Position numbers and translations under genes: made by a program
Shown here: piece by piece, positions 25,620-36,889 of the stretch
Position numbering within the stretch: position 1 is the first letter of the stretch
How the letters are laid out: the number at the start of each line of letters is the position of its first letter
DNA from: Schistocephalus solidus
Lineage: Eukaryota; Platyhelminthes; Cestoda; Diphyllobothriidea; Diphyllobothriidae
Direction: 5' to 3'
NCBI GenBank assembly: GCA_017591395.1
Contig: WEDG01000884.1
Coordinates: forward strand, 62,001-126,000
DNA length: 64,000 nt
Notes under the pieces: generated by a model
Told to the model about the DNA's origin: nothing
Databases searched by the model: none
Seen by the model: the letters and a program-made list of their open reading frames with translations, nothing else

Positions 25620-27130
25620 ATTTATTTTCATGCCTTTCCATTCTCGGTATGATACATACACCAGCGGTAAAAATTGACCATGCCTAGGAAACGTTGCAAC
25701 TGACGCTTGGAAGTTGGTGGAGGAAACTCACAAATGGCATCTGCTTTGAAGGGTAGAGGAATCAAAAACCATCAGTGTCGACATGGCCAAGAAATTCGAG
25801 GGAAGCCACACCAAAAACGCACTTGGAGCGGTTGATGATGACGCCATACCTTTCAAGGAAATCAAACACCAAGGCAAGATGGTCCTTATGCTCTTTAGCC
25901 CTCCGACAAGGCACCAAGAGGTCATCTATGTAGGCGTGCACAAATTGCAGGCCACGCATGACACGGTCGATGAATCTCTGAAAGGTCTGGGCAGAATTAA
26001 GAAGGCCAAATGGCATGCGGATGAACTCAAACAGTACGAATGGTGCAGTACCAGCGTTTTTGGGGATATCTTCAGGGGCGACAGGAATCTAATGGAATGC
26101 GCGTACCAGGTCAATCTTTGAGAAAACCACTTTGCCAAAAAGGGTTCCGGTGAAATCCTGAAGATGAGACCCCGGATACCGATCAGGAATAGGGAGGTTG
26201 TTAAGGGCACGGTAGTCACCGATCACCCGATGTTGCCTTGGGCACCATATGTAAAGGTGACGCCAGGGGCTCTCGGACGATCGAATATCACCCAGTTATA
26301 GCATATGTTCAAATTCTGCTTTTGCAACCGGCAGGCGCGCAGGTGCCAGTCGTCTATGACGAGCGAAAGCAGGAGGAACCGCGGTACGGATATGGTGCAC
26401 AACATCATGTTGAACCTCGCCGCTGCGAAACTGGGGTTGGTGATGTTCGGAGGTTAAGTAGAAGCCCTCAATAAGGAGAGGAAATATCTGTATTCGGGAC
26501 AGATAAATTGCAAGGGGTTGTAAAGGGAGTCAATTCTCGAACAGATCGACCAGTAGTGCGATCAAGTAGGCGGGAACGCCGGCAGTCCACTAGCAGGTCA
26601 AACTCGACTAGAAAGTCGGAGCCAAGGATTGCATGAGGGACATCGGCAATCACAAAAATTCCCGAAAAAGACCGGTGAAGGGTAATGTTAAGGGTAAGGG
26701 ACAAGCTGCTGAAGAAAGTAATTGGGGAAGAGTTGACAGCTTAAAGATGGAATCCATTGAAGGGACAGCGATGGTCAGCTGGAGTGGAAGGGACTACAAT
26801 TATTTGGGCTCCAGTGTCAACTAGGAACCGTCTGCAAGTCAAGGTGTTGTAGACATGGAAAGTGTTACCAGAGCCAGATGAGCCACAGAAGGTGGTCGCC
26901 TCTATTCTCTAACAGACTGGTTTCCATGTGTGGATTTGAAGGAATAGAGGGATGAGAACCGATGGGCTTTTGCGTCAAAATTGGCATGATACCAAAGCAC
27001 ATCAGCAGTTTGAGGTCGCGAGTGAAACCGAGGACGGCTGGGTGAGCGACTGGATGATCGGCGGGAGGTGAGGCGCGCAAGCTGGAGCTTAAGCGAAGCC
27101 ATCATGGCTATCATGGCCGCCATCTGCAAT
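25620..27130 (-). mobile_element. Ty3/Gypsy retrotransposon fragment (gag end, protease, RT)
   Basis: Minus-strand remnant in the order gag C-terminus, protease, reverse transcriptase. The gag end (about 26880-27100) has an Arg/Ser-rich stretch and a degraded zinc-knuckle-like region (WYHANFDAKAHR). The protease end near 26600-26640 reads HAILGSDFLVEFDLLVD, the ILGxDFL block conserved in this family. The RT (25640-26220) has DYRALNNLPIPDRYPG, FSKIDLVRAFH, MPFGLLNSAQTFQRFIDRV and the catalytic YIDD at 25921-25932, followed by KCVFGVASLEFLGH. It stops abruptly near 25620, just after the RT. RNase H, integrase and LTRs are missing. Frames are broken by stops and shifts, so it is a dead, truncated copy. 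Confidence 0.88.
25762..26016 (-). pseudogene. Gypsy reverse transcriptase core (longest open piece)
   Basis: This 84-codon open piece holds the RT palm with the YIDDLL catalytic motif and the FLGH block. It is the best-preserved segment of the 25.6-27.1 kb element. A frameshift upstream separates it from the fingers region (FSKIDLVRAFH), and a stop follows shortly after the FLGH block. Confidence 0.85.
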
Positions 27131-29345
27131 GAACCTTTTCATACCCACACAACCCATTTATTTTTATGAAGGCCTTTTAGTTACCGACTGGTGAAAGGCA
27201 CAATGGCGGACTGCTTGTCCACCTTGATAATGCATCTTATACTGGCAATTGGGCGAGTATCAGGGTTTAGAGTCTAAGATAGTAATTCAACGCAAATTTC
27301 ATTAAAAATGGCATGATGTGCAGTTTTTTCATGACTCTAGGTTTGCAATGAAACGGAAAACAGGCGACGTATTATAAAATTTATTCAAGGCAGAGTTTAT
27401 GTGGAAATTCTTTCCTTCAAACGATATATGCTGCTTTCTTTATTCTTCTTTCGAAGCATACTGTTGAAATATGCCAACCGATGCCGACTAAGAAAAGCAA
27501 GTAACTTTTATTAAGTGTTAGTGAAACTCGCGCTTCATCTCTGCATGTTATTCGCACATCTGTGTTAGGGCTACCTCAAATAACATTCGAGTTGGCTCAA
27601 AGGTGCATCCTGGATATTCAGAGGAGCCAAGGCCTTTGGCTGGCCGAAACACGTTGTCCAAAATCGTCATGAATCATTTATCACGAAATAACAGAAGAAG
27701 TATATATTTGTCATATTGCATAGCCCCTCCTGCTAGGAAAAACGTGAACACTTTACCGCAGTCAGCAAAGAATCTGATTCACCTTGTCTTAAGCTGGGTC
27801 GACTGCCTTCCCATATTTCTTCTACGGTGATGTGCTTTCTGGAAGGCAAGTTGAACAAGATCGGCGGAGACCATGAAAATCGTACTTAAACATGTGAAGA
27901 TCAACCAAAGACTTTCCAGTCTGGAGGGTTTTAAGAGCCATCTGGAATAATGGAACAAGGATCCGCCAGACAAACTTAATACTAGGGCAAAGCGAAGTTT
28001 GAGCAAAGGAAGTAGGCAAGACTACGTGGAAATCCCGCTAACATCTGCACTGGCAACGAACTTTTACAGTCAACGTGGGATTTCTTAGACGTTTTTAAAC
28101 ACCTGCAGAACATACAGATCAATCCTCTCCTCAGCATCAAGAAAAAAAATCATAAATCGCCCATTGTTTTTCAAGCACGGTCCTGTCTTTATTTCTTCTG
28201 ATGAGGACATGAAAGCACCTCAACAAGAACACGTCTAGGACGCGGATGGTAACACGCACCAGCAAACTAAGCGTGGCCGGATCATGGCTCTAACACAAAC
28301 ATATACCAACTGGGTGTGTCCCTGGAAGGTTATTTACGAATCCGTGGCATTGCGACTGGAAGACCGAAGCCAGGCGTTTCTATCAGTGCACGTGATGTTG
28401 GCCTTGTATACCTAGACTGTGCCAACGGATTTAGACGTCACATTAATCAATTTGGCCATTGTGAATACACGAAAATTATCCATAACGCAGCACACTATGC
28501 ATGCATACATACATTCAGACGGCGCATTAATCTAGTGGCGATAATCTCTTTAATCTTTTGAGTAAATACGTCAAATTATTAAAAACGTCATCACTTTGAT
28601 ATAAAAATTAAAGCACTCAGAATTGCACTTTACTAAATTCACAACTAATGACCAAACGTTGTACGAGAGAAGGCCTGTTTGTCAATTGTGTATTTTCCGC
28701 AACTTAGTGAAGTCCAGTTCATGTGATGTGAGGAACCGCATATTTTATGGCACATGCAAGCAGCTGCTTTCAGGCTATGCCACCAACTGCAACTGAGTGC
28801 GTCTCCGTGCGGCTGACAAAGATGCGAGAGCCAAAATGTCGAGCTATTTGACATTCTGTGCAAAAATTCCTTATTACGAGCAGTCCAACGCTCGTTAATC
28901 TACTGCTAAGTTCTGCAATTTGTTTTGTAGGTTTTCATCTAACGAATTAATTTGATCCTTCCCCGCTCAAAGCGTGAACCCTCACATGAACAGTGGTCAA
29001 TCTTCAAAGAATCATTTGTCTTGTGTGAACGACTAGCACGTGTGACACGTAACTCATGGTTTTGATATCTGGTCAGCAAGTTTATTTGTGCTTACGTTTG
29101 TTCGCTTTTCACTAATTGGACGAAAAACTATGAGCTTAAAATGAAGTTGGATAGTTGCTGCGCAAGTCTGTCCTTACCAGGGCAGGGTTCTCCATCGCTT
29201 GCAAAGTGCGAACTTTCACGCTTTTCTGCAAGCATGTGGGCCTTTATACTATTTTAGTCCGTAGATAGTTTGCATACTTTTTGTCCCTTTGAGAAACAAA
29301 ACAAATAAGTAATCGTCGCTGCTTACGAAAACGATAAAAACTGTT
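27131..29345. other. Unclassified non-coding DNA
   Basis: No gene is supported. The block at 27600-28080 is GC-richer, and a 65-codon minus frame at 27822-28019 (LPTSFAQTSLCPSIKFVW..) reads protein-like, but I know no family for it and see no clear splice sites. The rest is AT-rich. Confidence 0.4.
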
Positions 29346-30000
29346 GAAAATTGCTGGCAAAGACAAGGGAAACTGGAATGGCAATTTCTGGCTAATTAGC
29401 CGTTATCAACCCGTCATACGCAACCCCAGGTGGTGCATTAGCCGAGACTCGACCCCAAAAATTGTTCAATAACAGTCCAATGCTCTGACCCAACCAACCA
29501 CGAGCTCATTGTCTTACCGATTTAGTTCGGGAATCTTGAAACTGATTGATGAACACTCACCAATATGTTACGGGACTCAGTCGTCCCGTTCTGCCTTGAG
29601 GCTCCCTCTCGACTCCCGCCAGCAGCCAACAGCGGCTAGTAGTATAAGCAGGAGAAAATTGCCGACAAAGACAAGGGACACTTGAGTTTTGATGTCTGGC
29701 TCGTTAGCTTTCATCATAAAGTCATAACCCAATCCCAGGTAGTCCACCGCCCGAGCTCAAGTGGGGTAGAGAAGTGAACTACTACTTAACAGATGGCGGG
29801 TTCGAGACTCGGTTGGCGCACATTTTGGGGTTCGGTATGCCTGGCTGGTAATGGTTAATGAAACAGAAATGGCCGCCCCAGTCTCCTTTGTCTTTTTTCG
29901 GTAATGTTCACCCGCCTATATTACTAGACGCTGTCTGGCTGCTTGCGGGAATCGAGAGTGAGCCCCAAGGGTGCACGGGAGGACTGAGTCCCATAACAGA
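29346..30000. repeat. Scrambled cluster of SINE halves in alternating orientation
   Basis: Five pieces of the same SINE lie side by side. A 3' half is inverted at about 29350-29540, and a 5' leader is forward at 29560-29640 (GGGACTCAGTCGTCCCG to CAGCAGCC). Another inverted 3' half lies at 29655-29740, and a forward tRNA-like core plus 3' half at 29745-29910 (GCGGGTTCGAGAC, CAGAAATGG). Last is an inverted leader at 29930-29995 (GGCTGCTTGCGGGAATCGAG). Several insertions or an inversion are needed to explain this. Confidence 0.7.
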
Positions 30001-30790
30001 TTATTTAGCATTTACCAACCAACAAAAATACATTCAAACTGGGATGTACGAGACAACCGGTGTTATTGCATATAATCCTCCATGGCAGTTCTACGCGTCT
30101 TCAGCTTATACGTCCATTTTCATTATTCGTATTATAAATGCAAAAAGAAATGGTTGTAAAAGAAGCATGTGCTCAATTCTCACATGTTGAATATTAAATC
30201 AAGTGCTCTGATTGGGTGTGCCAGAAAATAAAACATACTATCCTGAGATTATGATTTTTTATAAACTAATGGGACATCTAATAATTAAATCATTTAATTT
30301 ATTATGGCCTCTCTAGTCAATTCTTAATAAAGCCAATGCCACAATACAGTGATATATAACTCTCAGCCTCAAGTACGCTAAATTATTCATCAAAATACAA
30401 GTTTAACTCGTTCTTTCTCCATAGGAGGGTTGTATGTTCAGAACAAATCATAATACAAAATATGCATAAAATAATAGTACCGGAACACTTCGTTTCCTTA
30501 ACACTTTTACAAACTTTACACACCATTAAAATTATTGTAGTTGACGTAATTCACATATCTCCAAAATTCCCTTTTTTTTCATATAGGCTTGGCGTTAGCA
30601 AAGGATTACATAAGCACGAAACGTTTTTACCCTTTACACTTATAGTATTGAAGCGCAGCTGGGTCAAGATGACAGGAAGCGGGATCGGACGCAGTAGCTG
30701 ACAAATCTAAATAGCTCATCTGTGAATACCAACCATGTCTCGTTCGAGCACAATTGACCGAGATTTCTCAAAAGCAACAAAGGGACGCTC
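30001..30790. other. AT-rich non-coding DNA
   Basis: Nothing supported apart from small open frames without features. Confidence 0.5.
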
Positions 30791-30990
30791 GGACCCCAAA
30801 TGAGTGAGTGTAATGGAGAAGGAGCTATTGCAGCCTGACTCGCCGTCCTAAGGGGGTCTATTTATCCCGTCAGGTTGCAGCCTTTTAAGTCATGCTGCTT
30901 AGGGCACCGTGATAGCTTCAGGCACATCTGTTTTGAATGTTATCGTTGACCTCACTCACTCACTCTCTCTCCCTCTTTGGCGGTGGTGGT
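30791..30990 (+). repeat. Dispersed repeat family B, forward copy
   Basis: Contains in order GAAGGAGCTATTGCAGCCTG, TTATCCCGTCAGGTTGCAGC, GGGCACCGTGATAGCTTCAG and a CT-rich stretch, matching 62555-62770. It directly abuts the 3' end of the LINE at 31000-32250. Confidence 0.7.
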
Positions 30991-30999
30991 GGTGGAAGT

Positions 31000-32250
31000 T
31001 GAAAACAGCTCTAGCGAAGGTGGTGCGATCACAGGTAATAGATAGGGTCGCCATCGTGTAGGCAATGAGAGTTGGCACTGGGGCGAAGATAGAGACGTAA
31101 GCAGAGGCAACATGTGGAGTTGTAGATTTCTTGTTTCATTTGGTACAGCGATGTCTAAAGAAGCCGATCCATGTATGAAATGTTCTTTGGGAGCATGGAC
31201 ATGTTAGAATACGTTTATATTGGCACCGGAATAGGAGCCGTACTTTTCACTTTAGCATTGGCACTTTAGTGGGCCACGTAGACAGAGGCTCCATACTTCA
31301 CTGCTCTTCTTTAGGCTGGTCCTCTCAAATCTTGATTCAGATTATTGAGGTAACTTTTCAAAGCGTCTTCCTAATATCTTTTCTGTTCTCCACGTTGGTG
31401 AGCCTCCGTTTCTACATCGCAGCTAAATAGCTACATGGTTACGCGCTCACACATTCTCATGGCGTAACTGTTACATCGCACCTGGATTTTCCTCAACAAA
31501 ACGTGAATGCTCAGGATTCGTTCCAACCATGCTACATAGCAGACTCTGGCCTGCTCCCTCTGCTTTAGTATGCTCCGGGGTCAATTGTGGTAGTAGTGAT
31601 TGAGCTACCTAGATTTGTTGACACAGAATGTCCATTTTTCCACCCCGCAACGTGACATTGTCAGAACTACCATTTCGTACATCTTGAGATTCGCGTTGAT
31701 TTGAAGTCCGCGGCGGTCCTAGACGGGGTTTTGCAGCCAGCTGAAAACCTGGCTGGCTTTGGAGTTCTGAGGAGCCCCTTCGTCGTCCATCTTGACATTT
31801 TTCGAAATTGTACTTCTGAGTTATGTGAATTTGCCTACTGATGCAATCTGGGTTCTCATTACATTGATATGGTATTCATTGTTCTCCCAGTTGGACACGA
31901 ATTATATCATGTTATGGTCATTTCGAAGTTTAAACAGCCCGAGGTGCAAATGTTATTCCCCACTGGATTTCCTCGTCCATTGTGTTATTAAGCGCGCATT
32001 CGTCCACAAACTGAAGGTTATGAACGCTGATTTAAGATACCCTCGAAGACGCTTTAAGCCGTCAAATGTGAAGCACTCTTATGTTAATTTTCGATATCAA
32101 TCACTCGCTGTTTCTTATGGAAGGCTTCCATCAACATTCCGTAGAACGTGAGACTACATAGGAGGGGGGGAATACGCAGCCCTGCTTCGTCCCATTAGTT
32201 ACCGTGGGTCCTTTAGGCATTGCACAGTTATACGTGACGCGAGCTATTAT
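31000..32250 (-). mobile_element. RTE-like LINE, 3' half (RT C-terminus and finger tail)
   Basis: On the minus strand the decayed translation begins inside the reverse transcriptase near 32220 (TNGTKQGCVFPPLLCSLTFY, then GMLMEA). It passes through a GKFTYLGS-like block (SVGKFT near 31840, then STISKNVKMDD) and the conserved post-RT segment (ASQVFSWLQNPV, RRGLQINANLKMYE, VVLTMSRCG, ILSIHVLLRKIQVR). It then reaches the LKSYLNNLNQD and RRAVKYGASVY tail near 31260-31330. Around 31190-31220 a CxxC-like HTWIGF stretch resembles the first C2H2-type finger of these flatworm LINEs. The catalytic RT half and endonuclease are absent. Many stops are present, so this is a dead 5'-truncated copy. Confidence 0.85.
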
Positions 32251-32857
32251 CTACCCATTCCGTTCTATAGGATTCGAACCTCCGCGTTGTCTTTAACCAC
32301 AATTATGTTTTTCCGACTTCAACGGGGTCAACTTTAAAAAATACGTGCACCTACAGGTCGATATTTAAAATTTCCACAATTCAGTTTGCATAAAGATGTA
32401 ATCATTATCTGTATTGCCATCACAAAATAGGAATGTTAAACGGTTTTGACAGATAATGTGCTGAAAAATGTGTAACACTTAATCCTGAAGGATTGAAATC
32501 TTACAGGAATAGAAGAAAAACAGTTATTGGTACACAGGCTGCCATTTCCATTTTCAAACTTCGGAAAACATTAAAGAGTTAAGGATATTTAACCCAAAGT
32601 ATACACTCGTCTTCCAAATTTTGGGCGAAACCAAAGAACAAGGCCGCCGAACTTTACATGCAAGCTATTCTGGATTCTTCAAATTCCATTTATGAAAGTG
32701 TGCAGTTCATTTATGATTCGAACGTTAATAACATTTCATGATGACTTTCGTCGGAAAAAAATAATGTGATAATTTGGTCCTCATTATGGGGTCAAAAAAA
32801 TCTACCAGAAAGAAACTTTATTGCATTTCATTTAACACTATCGTGAAATACTAGGCG
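32251..32857. other. Non-coding DNA
   Basis: AT-rich, with no gene seen. A GGATTCGAACCTCC word at 32270-32283 is a reverse B-box-like sequence, too isolated to call. Confidence 0.4.
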
Positions 32858-32939
32858 ATCTCGGTGGGATTTGAACCAACGCCCGCAAGGGGAAGGCTTT
32901 GTTTCAGCCAACACTAGCCAAGTGAGCTATGAGGCCCCC
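32858..32939 (-). repeat. tRNA-like sequence, probably a SINE head
   Basis: On the minus strand a tRNA-like order is visible: GGGGCCTCATAGCTCACTTGG (A-box core TAGCTCACTTGG at 32918-32929), then TTGGCTGAAACAAAGCC, then the B-box GGTTCAAATCC at 32867-32877. The acceptor stem does not close, because the GGGGCCT 5' end has no complementary 3' partner. I therefore read it as the tRNA-derived head of a second SINE family rather than a gene. Confidence 0.55.
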
Positions 32940-35530
32940 ATTGTGAGCCGTGAGTTTAACCACACTTGGGTCAAGTTACCCGCCCAACCTACTGGAACGT
33001 ATGGAATCCACCAATTCTGATACAGTGAGCTGACTGCACAAGCAGGATTTCCTAAGAATTAATCAAGAATCCACCAGATGACTAGCAGGGGCAATTACCT
33101 AATGAGGGTTTTGACAAATTTGTATAACTCATTATAATAATAATTCCTTATTGTTTTTCGCCTATCAACTGTCATAACTGATATTTCATACCAAAAAAAT
33201 TAATCAGTTTTGATATCACGGATATTCACTTGATAAATATCTGGGGTTGGTCAGTAACCATTGAATCCGACTATGTGAATAAACCAATTTCAAAATTTCA
33301 CAAAATGTCCGCCTCAATACCTTTGCGTCACGAGAATTCAGCATGTATTCAAAATTACCCGCCTATAGTATGGAATCGCGCGCGGCATCTAAAGTCGATG
33401 CCAGTACCTAGATCAGGGTTTCGCCGCCACAAACCATTCAAACACAAATCAGCGGTCAAGGGAGCCATAAATTTTCTCGCGGATACATGGGTATGGCATG
33501 AATCGGAGTCAGAAAAGTAAAGCAATTTACCAGCAACTGACGCACTGCCCTCGGCACACAAGGCAAATTTGTGTTCAAATTACTCCGTCTCCACCGAGTG
33601 TTTTAAAAGCGAGTCCCGTTTGTTATAAACCACGGAAATAGTCGGTTTGGTATCAAGCACAAGCGCAAACACTAGACCTCAACAAAATTCACAAGAACCA
33701 TCCCCTTGTGAGTTTGGCGATAAACGACCCCACGGTTAACACCAACCACATGCAGTGCGATGCAGCTTGGGCAACAGCTGCGTGGTGTAAGATGCTGAAT
33801 TATTATTTGGACAGTCATCTGTAAAGCAGCTGGACAACCGCAAGCCCGAATACCCGCTGGTGTTTCATTTGTGGTGCGTCCCACGCCGAGGTCTTCACTG
33901 CACGCACTTTCAACGGCTCATTGACTCCAGTATCGGTGAGTCAACGATTTAATTTTAACAATATTCACGAGCTATACACATGAAGTTCTTGCTATTCGAA
34001 AATTGTTTAAGCGTCAAAACGCATATCTGGCGAGTTACTTGGATAGGTAGCCAGCACGACTGCACCTTTATACTTTTTTGAACGTGTCGAGCATACAAAT
34101 CAGCTTCGAGGGAATTCAAGCTGCCTGTTGTAGAATATGTCATAGCTAAATAAATGATAGGCGAAAATGTAGAGAATGCCATTTAAAATAAACAAAGTTT
34201 AAAGAAACTACAAACCAAATTGGAAGTTCAAGTGTTTGAGTAACTTGCAATTACTATCCTCAACTGGAATAGTTATACTTCCTGCTTAGTTATTCGTGTT
34301 AGCCAATAAACTATAAAAATGCGGTATTCAGTGGCATATGCTCATATTTGTGTTGAAATACTGGCTGGAAATTATAAATAAACATGGGAGAACCCACAGT
34401 AATTAAGCAAATTTCACTGCAAATGCCCATAATAACAAAAATTCCGAATCAGGCTTTTCTTCACTCAGAACAGTCACAAAGGAGGCTGATCGTTTCTCGG
34501 ATCACGCTGTGCCCCACTGGACATAATTCGTTTTAATTTTCTCTGAACATTTTGTAAAAATCACGCAAGTACAAGGGAACTCTCTCAAAATACATTCCGC
34601 TTTTCCCTAATATAACAGGTTTGAAACATTCTCTTCTGCTGCGTCAAACTAACCTAGTAAGTAAACCTAGCATCACACCTACTCCTAACAAATAATTCTG
34701 ACTCGCCGTACATTTCGCAAGTTAGGTGATCCGCTATGGTTTTTGTCGCACTGCTACGGTTTTCGCTACGAACATGCAATCGGTTTTTGTTTTGAATTAA
34801 CAATATTATGCCTACTTGCCAATTTAAGTAGAGGTGATTTAGTTCTGCAGGAGTCATCCAACGCGGCTGTCAAGACCACTGTGGTAGCGCGCTACGTGCG
34901 CGGACCACATGCTTATAAGGTACTAACATCCTTCCCCTACCCCATTAAAGTAAAGCTTGATAATTTTTCGAAGGGCCCCGTAGCTCGAAAGATCGGGTAA
35001 AGGAATTGGTTGTCTCACGAACATGTGCAATATCATCGAGATCGAACCAGTTTTTCGTGATGTAAGCAAATTAATGAGGACGCATTAACCGCGGAAAACT
35101 TATCGAGGATAGAAAAAGCTAGAATGAATTTAATAAGACCAAACCAACAGGACGAACGTGTGCGCCTCAAGTATCTTCCAAGTGTCATGTTCAACGTCTG
35201 CGTTCCAATCTGTCCACTGTAAATCACATTCCAGACGACAAAAGATTTGATGATAGTATCATCGATGCAAAGTGGCATAAAGGATAACTGTAAAATTAAA
35301 TGAGGATTTAAATTAAACGTCAGAACAAAATCAGCAAAGCCGCTTTCGCAACGTCGAAATTAACTGTAAAATGCAAAGTGCAAAACGAAAGAAAAGACAG
35401 TTAATAATTTTGTTAAGGATTACAAAAAATTACCATGAAAAAAAAACTGAAAGAATAACAAGTAGACCGAATCACGTAGAGGGAGTGGAATTCCACAAAA
35501 AATTCCAGAAAAAGGGTAAATGAAGTTAAT
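32940..35530. other. Non-coding DNA with an unclassified GC-rich block
   Basis: Most is AT-rich and featureless. The block 33240-33940 is distinctly richer in GC and carries smooth frames on both strands (96 codons plus at 33230-33520; 68 and 70 codons minus). It matches no family I recognise and may be an unclassified repeat. No splice-framed exon could be supported. Confidence 0.4.
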
Positions 35531-35774
35531 TCAGTGAACTGGAACGACAGGTTTTGTCGTCTTCTTCAAGGCCTCCAAAATTACATCTTCATCGAGAGTG
35601 GATTCAACGGTGACCAGTTGGTTTTTAACATCGGTGTTGACCGACAGGATGCCCTCTAAAAGTTTGAGAAGCGTGCGAGAAAAGCGGACAAACCCTACCT
35701 CCGAGTTTAGAAAGCACTCTCTTAGCGGCATTTGCACAGCCCTCGCATGTCATCTCCATTTTAAAGACGTACTT
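35531..35774 (-). CDS. ATOX1: ATOX1/ATX1-type copper chaperone (exons 2 and 3)
   Basis: Small cytosolic metallochaperone that carries Cu(I) to secretory-pathway copper ATPases. Exon 2 is 35699-35774, preceded by a TTTCCTTTAG acceptor, and encodes KYVFKMEMTCEGC followed by ANAAKRVLSKLG. MTCEGC is the MxCxxC copper-binding motif of the HMA fold. A 43-nt GT-AG intron occupies 35656-35698. Exon 3 is 35531-35655 and encodes the second beta-alpha-beta half (NQLVTVESTLDEDVILEALK, then KTTKPVVPVH) with a TGA stop at 35531-35533. Across the junction, the LSKLG-to-VTVES spacing fits the yeast protein better than the human one. The KKT lysines near the C-terminus match the family. The spliced length of about 66 residues plus a short first exon is normal for ATX1/ATOX1. 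Exon 1 is not settled: an ATG-TCT-GGG before a GTATCT donor at 36269-36277 would give the usual short N-terminus. An alternative is an 18-codon exon ending at a GTAACT donor near 35914. The intron shows this is a gene, not a processed copy. Confidence 0.88.
35656..35698 (-). other. 43-nt intron in the ATOX1 gene
   Basis: Starts GTAGGG and ends CAAACTTTTAG on the minus strand. Removing it joins the two halves of the HMA fold in frame (phase 1, a GAG codon across the junction). Very short introns of this size are common in flatworms. Confidence 0.85.
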
Positions 35775-36268
35775 CTAAAGGAAATTCGCAGATGTCTTAT
35801 ATGCATGGCAGAAAGTAAAGAGAATATGATTTTCAGAAATAATCATCAAATGCAATGAAGACAGGATTTGTTTTAGCAGTTGCAGTGAAAAATAAGGATG
35901 AAAAATCAAGTTACCGTCGTTTTCACGAGACAGTCTTTTCCTAAACTTCTACAGAACAGTTTGCTCATTTAATGGAGTTAAAATGGTAATGAAAGGGTCT
36001 TGCGCCATCAAATATAACTTAAAATGACCTCCGAGGGGTTGGCGTAAGGAAATGTTTTCTAAAAACAGACAAAATTCAGCGAAAATGCTACAAGTATACA
36101 AATTAACTGTAATCCATATCCACTTTTCCTTGCAACGCTGACTTCGCAAAATATAGCAGATACCAAAATCCTGAATAACAAAATATTGTTGTGGCGGACG
36201 CCGAGTCAAGTGCTTACACACTACAATGAAATTTAAGGTAAGGCCACTCGTTTGGTTGTACAAGATAC

Positions 36269-36277
36269 CCCAGACAT
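36269..36277 (-). other. Possible first coding exon of ATOX1
   Basis: ATG-TCT-GGG directly before a GT (GTATCTTG) on the minus strand. Joined in phase 0 to exon 2 it would give a start like those of known ATX1 proteins, with an intron of about 494 nt. The donor is only moderate. The competing choice at 35914-35967 would add 18 residues. Confidence 0.35.
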
Positions 36278-36880
36278 TTTAATTACCTAAAAAACGCTAG
36301 GACCATCTAAGAAAACACTGGTGTGTGAACGGACACTTTTGACAATCCACAATCATCAATATTGTTTGTCAGGGATGCCTAACTCTTACGTATTCATTTG
36401 GTGTTTTAACGATTATAGGGCTCATAAGGTGATGCCGAGACAGATACTGTCCTTTACGTAGTAGTGAAAACTTTGGATGGCGGAACCTTTAGAAGTGTCC
36501 ACAACATGATATTCGTCAACCGAAGTGAAAAATGGTTGAATGGAACTACCACGTAAAATATTCGCGCACAAAAACAGGCTGGTAAACAATAAAAAAGGGT
36601 GAACACGCGATGCCAAGACAAAATAGCAAAGATTGTAAGAAAGACTGGCAGTCTCGCATCGCCGGAGTCAAAATAATAAGGCAGCAGCAAATTAAAACTC
36701 CTACTAGCGAAGGCCAACTCCAATAAAAAAGATGCTACCGGGAAAATATTGCTATTTCATTGAAACAAGCACCAAAATCGAAGACACTTGAAAGTTCTTC
36801 GACCCGAGTAGGCGGAGAAGGCAGTAACCAGGGGTCATTGTTAAACTTATAAGCCTATGGGGCAGTAGAAAGAAGCCTTG
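36278..36880. other. Non-coding DNA, probably upstream region of ATOX1
   Basis: No other gene seen. Two minus frames of 64 and 89 codons at 36422-36723 have no recognisable content. A promoter could lie here, but no clear element can be pointed to. Confidence 0.35.
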
Positions 36881-36889
36881 GCTACACCC

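Noticed and set aside
25783..26121. 112-codon plus frame over the first Gypsy element
   Set aside because: Antisense shadow of the minus-strand reverse transcriptase.
29346..30000. CRISPR-like array or inverted-repeat origin
   Set aside because: The repeated pieces are SINE halves of unequal length and orientation, without regular spacers.
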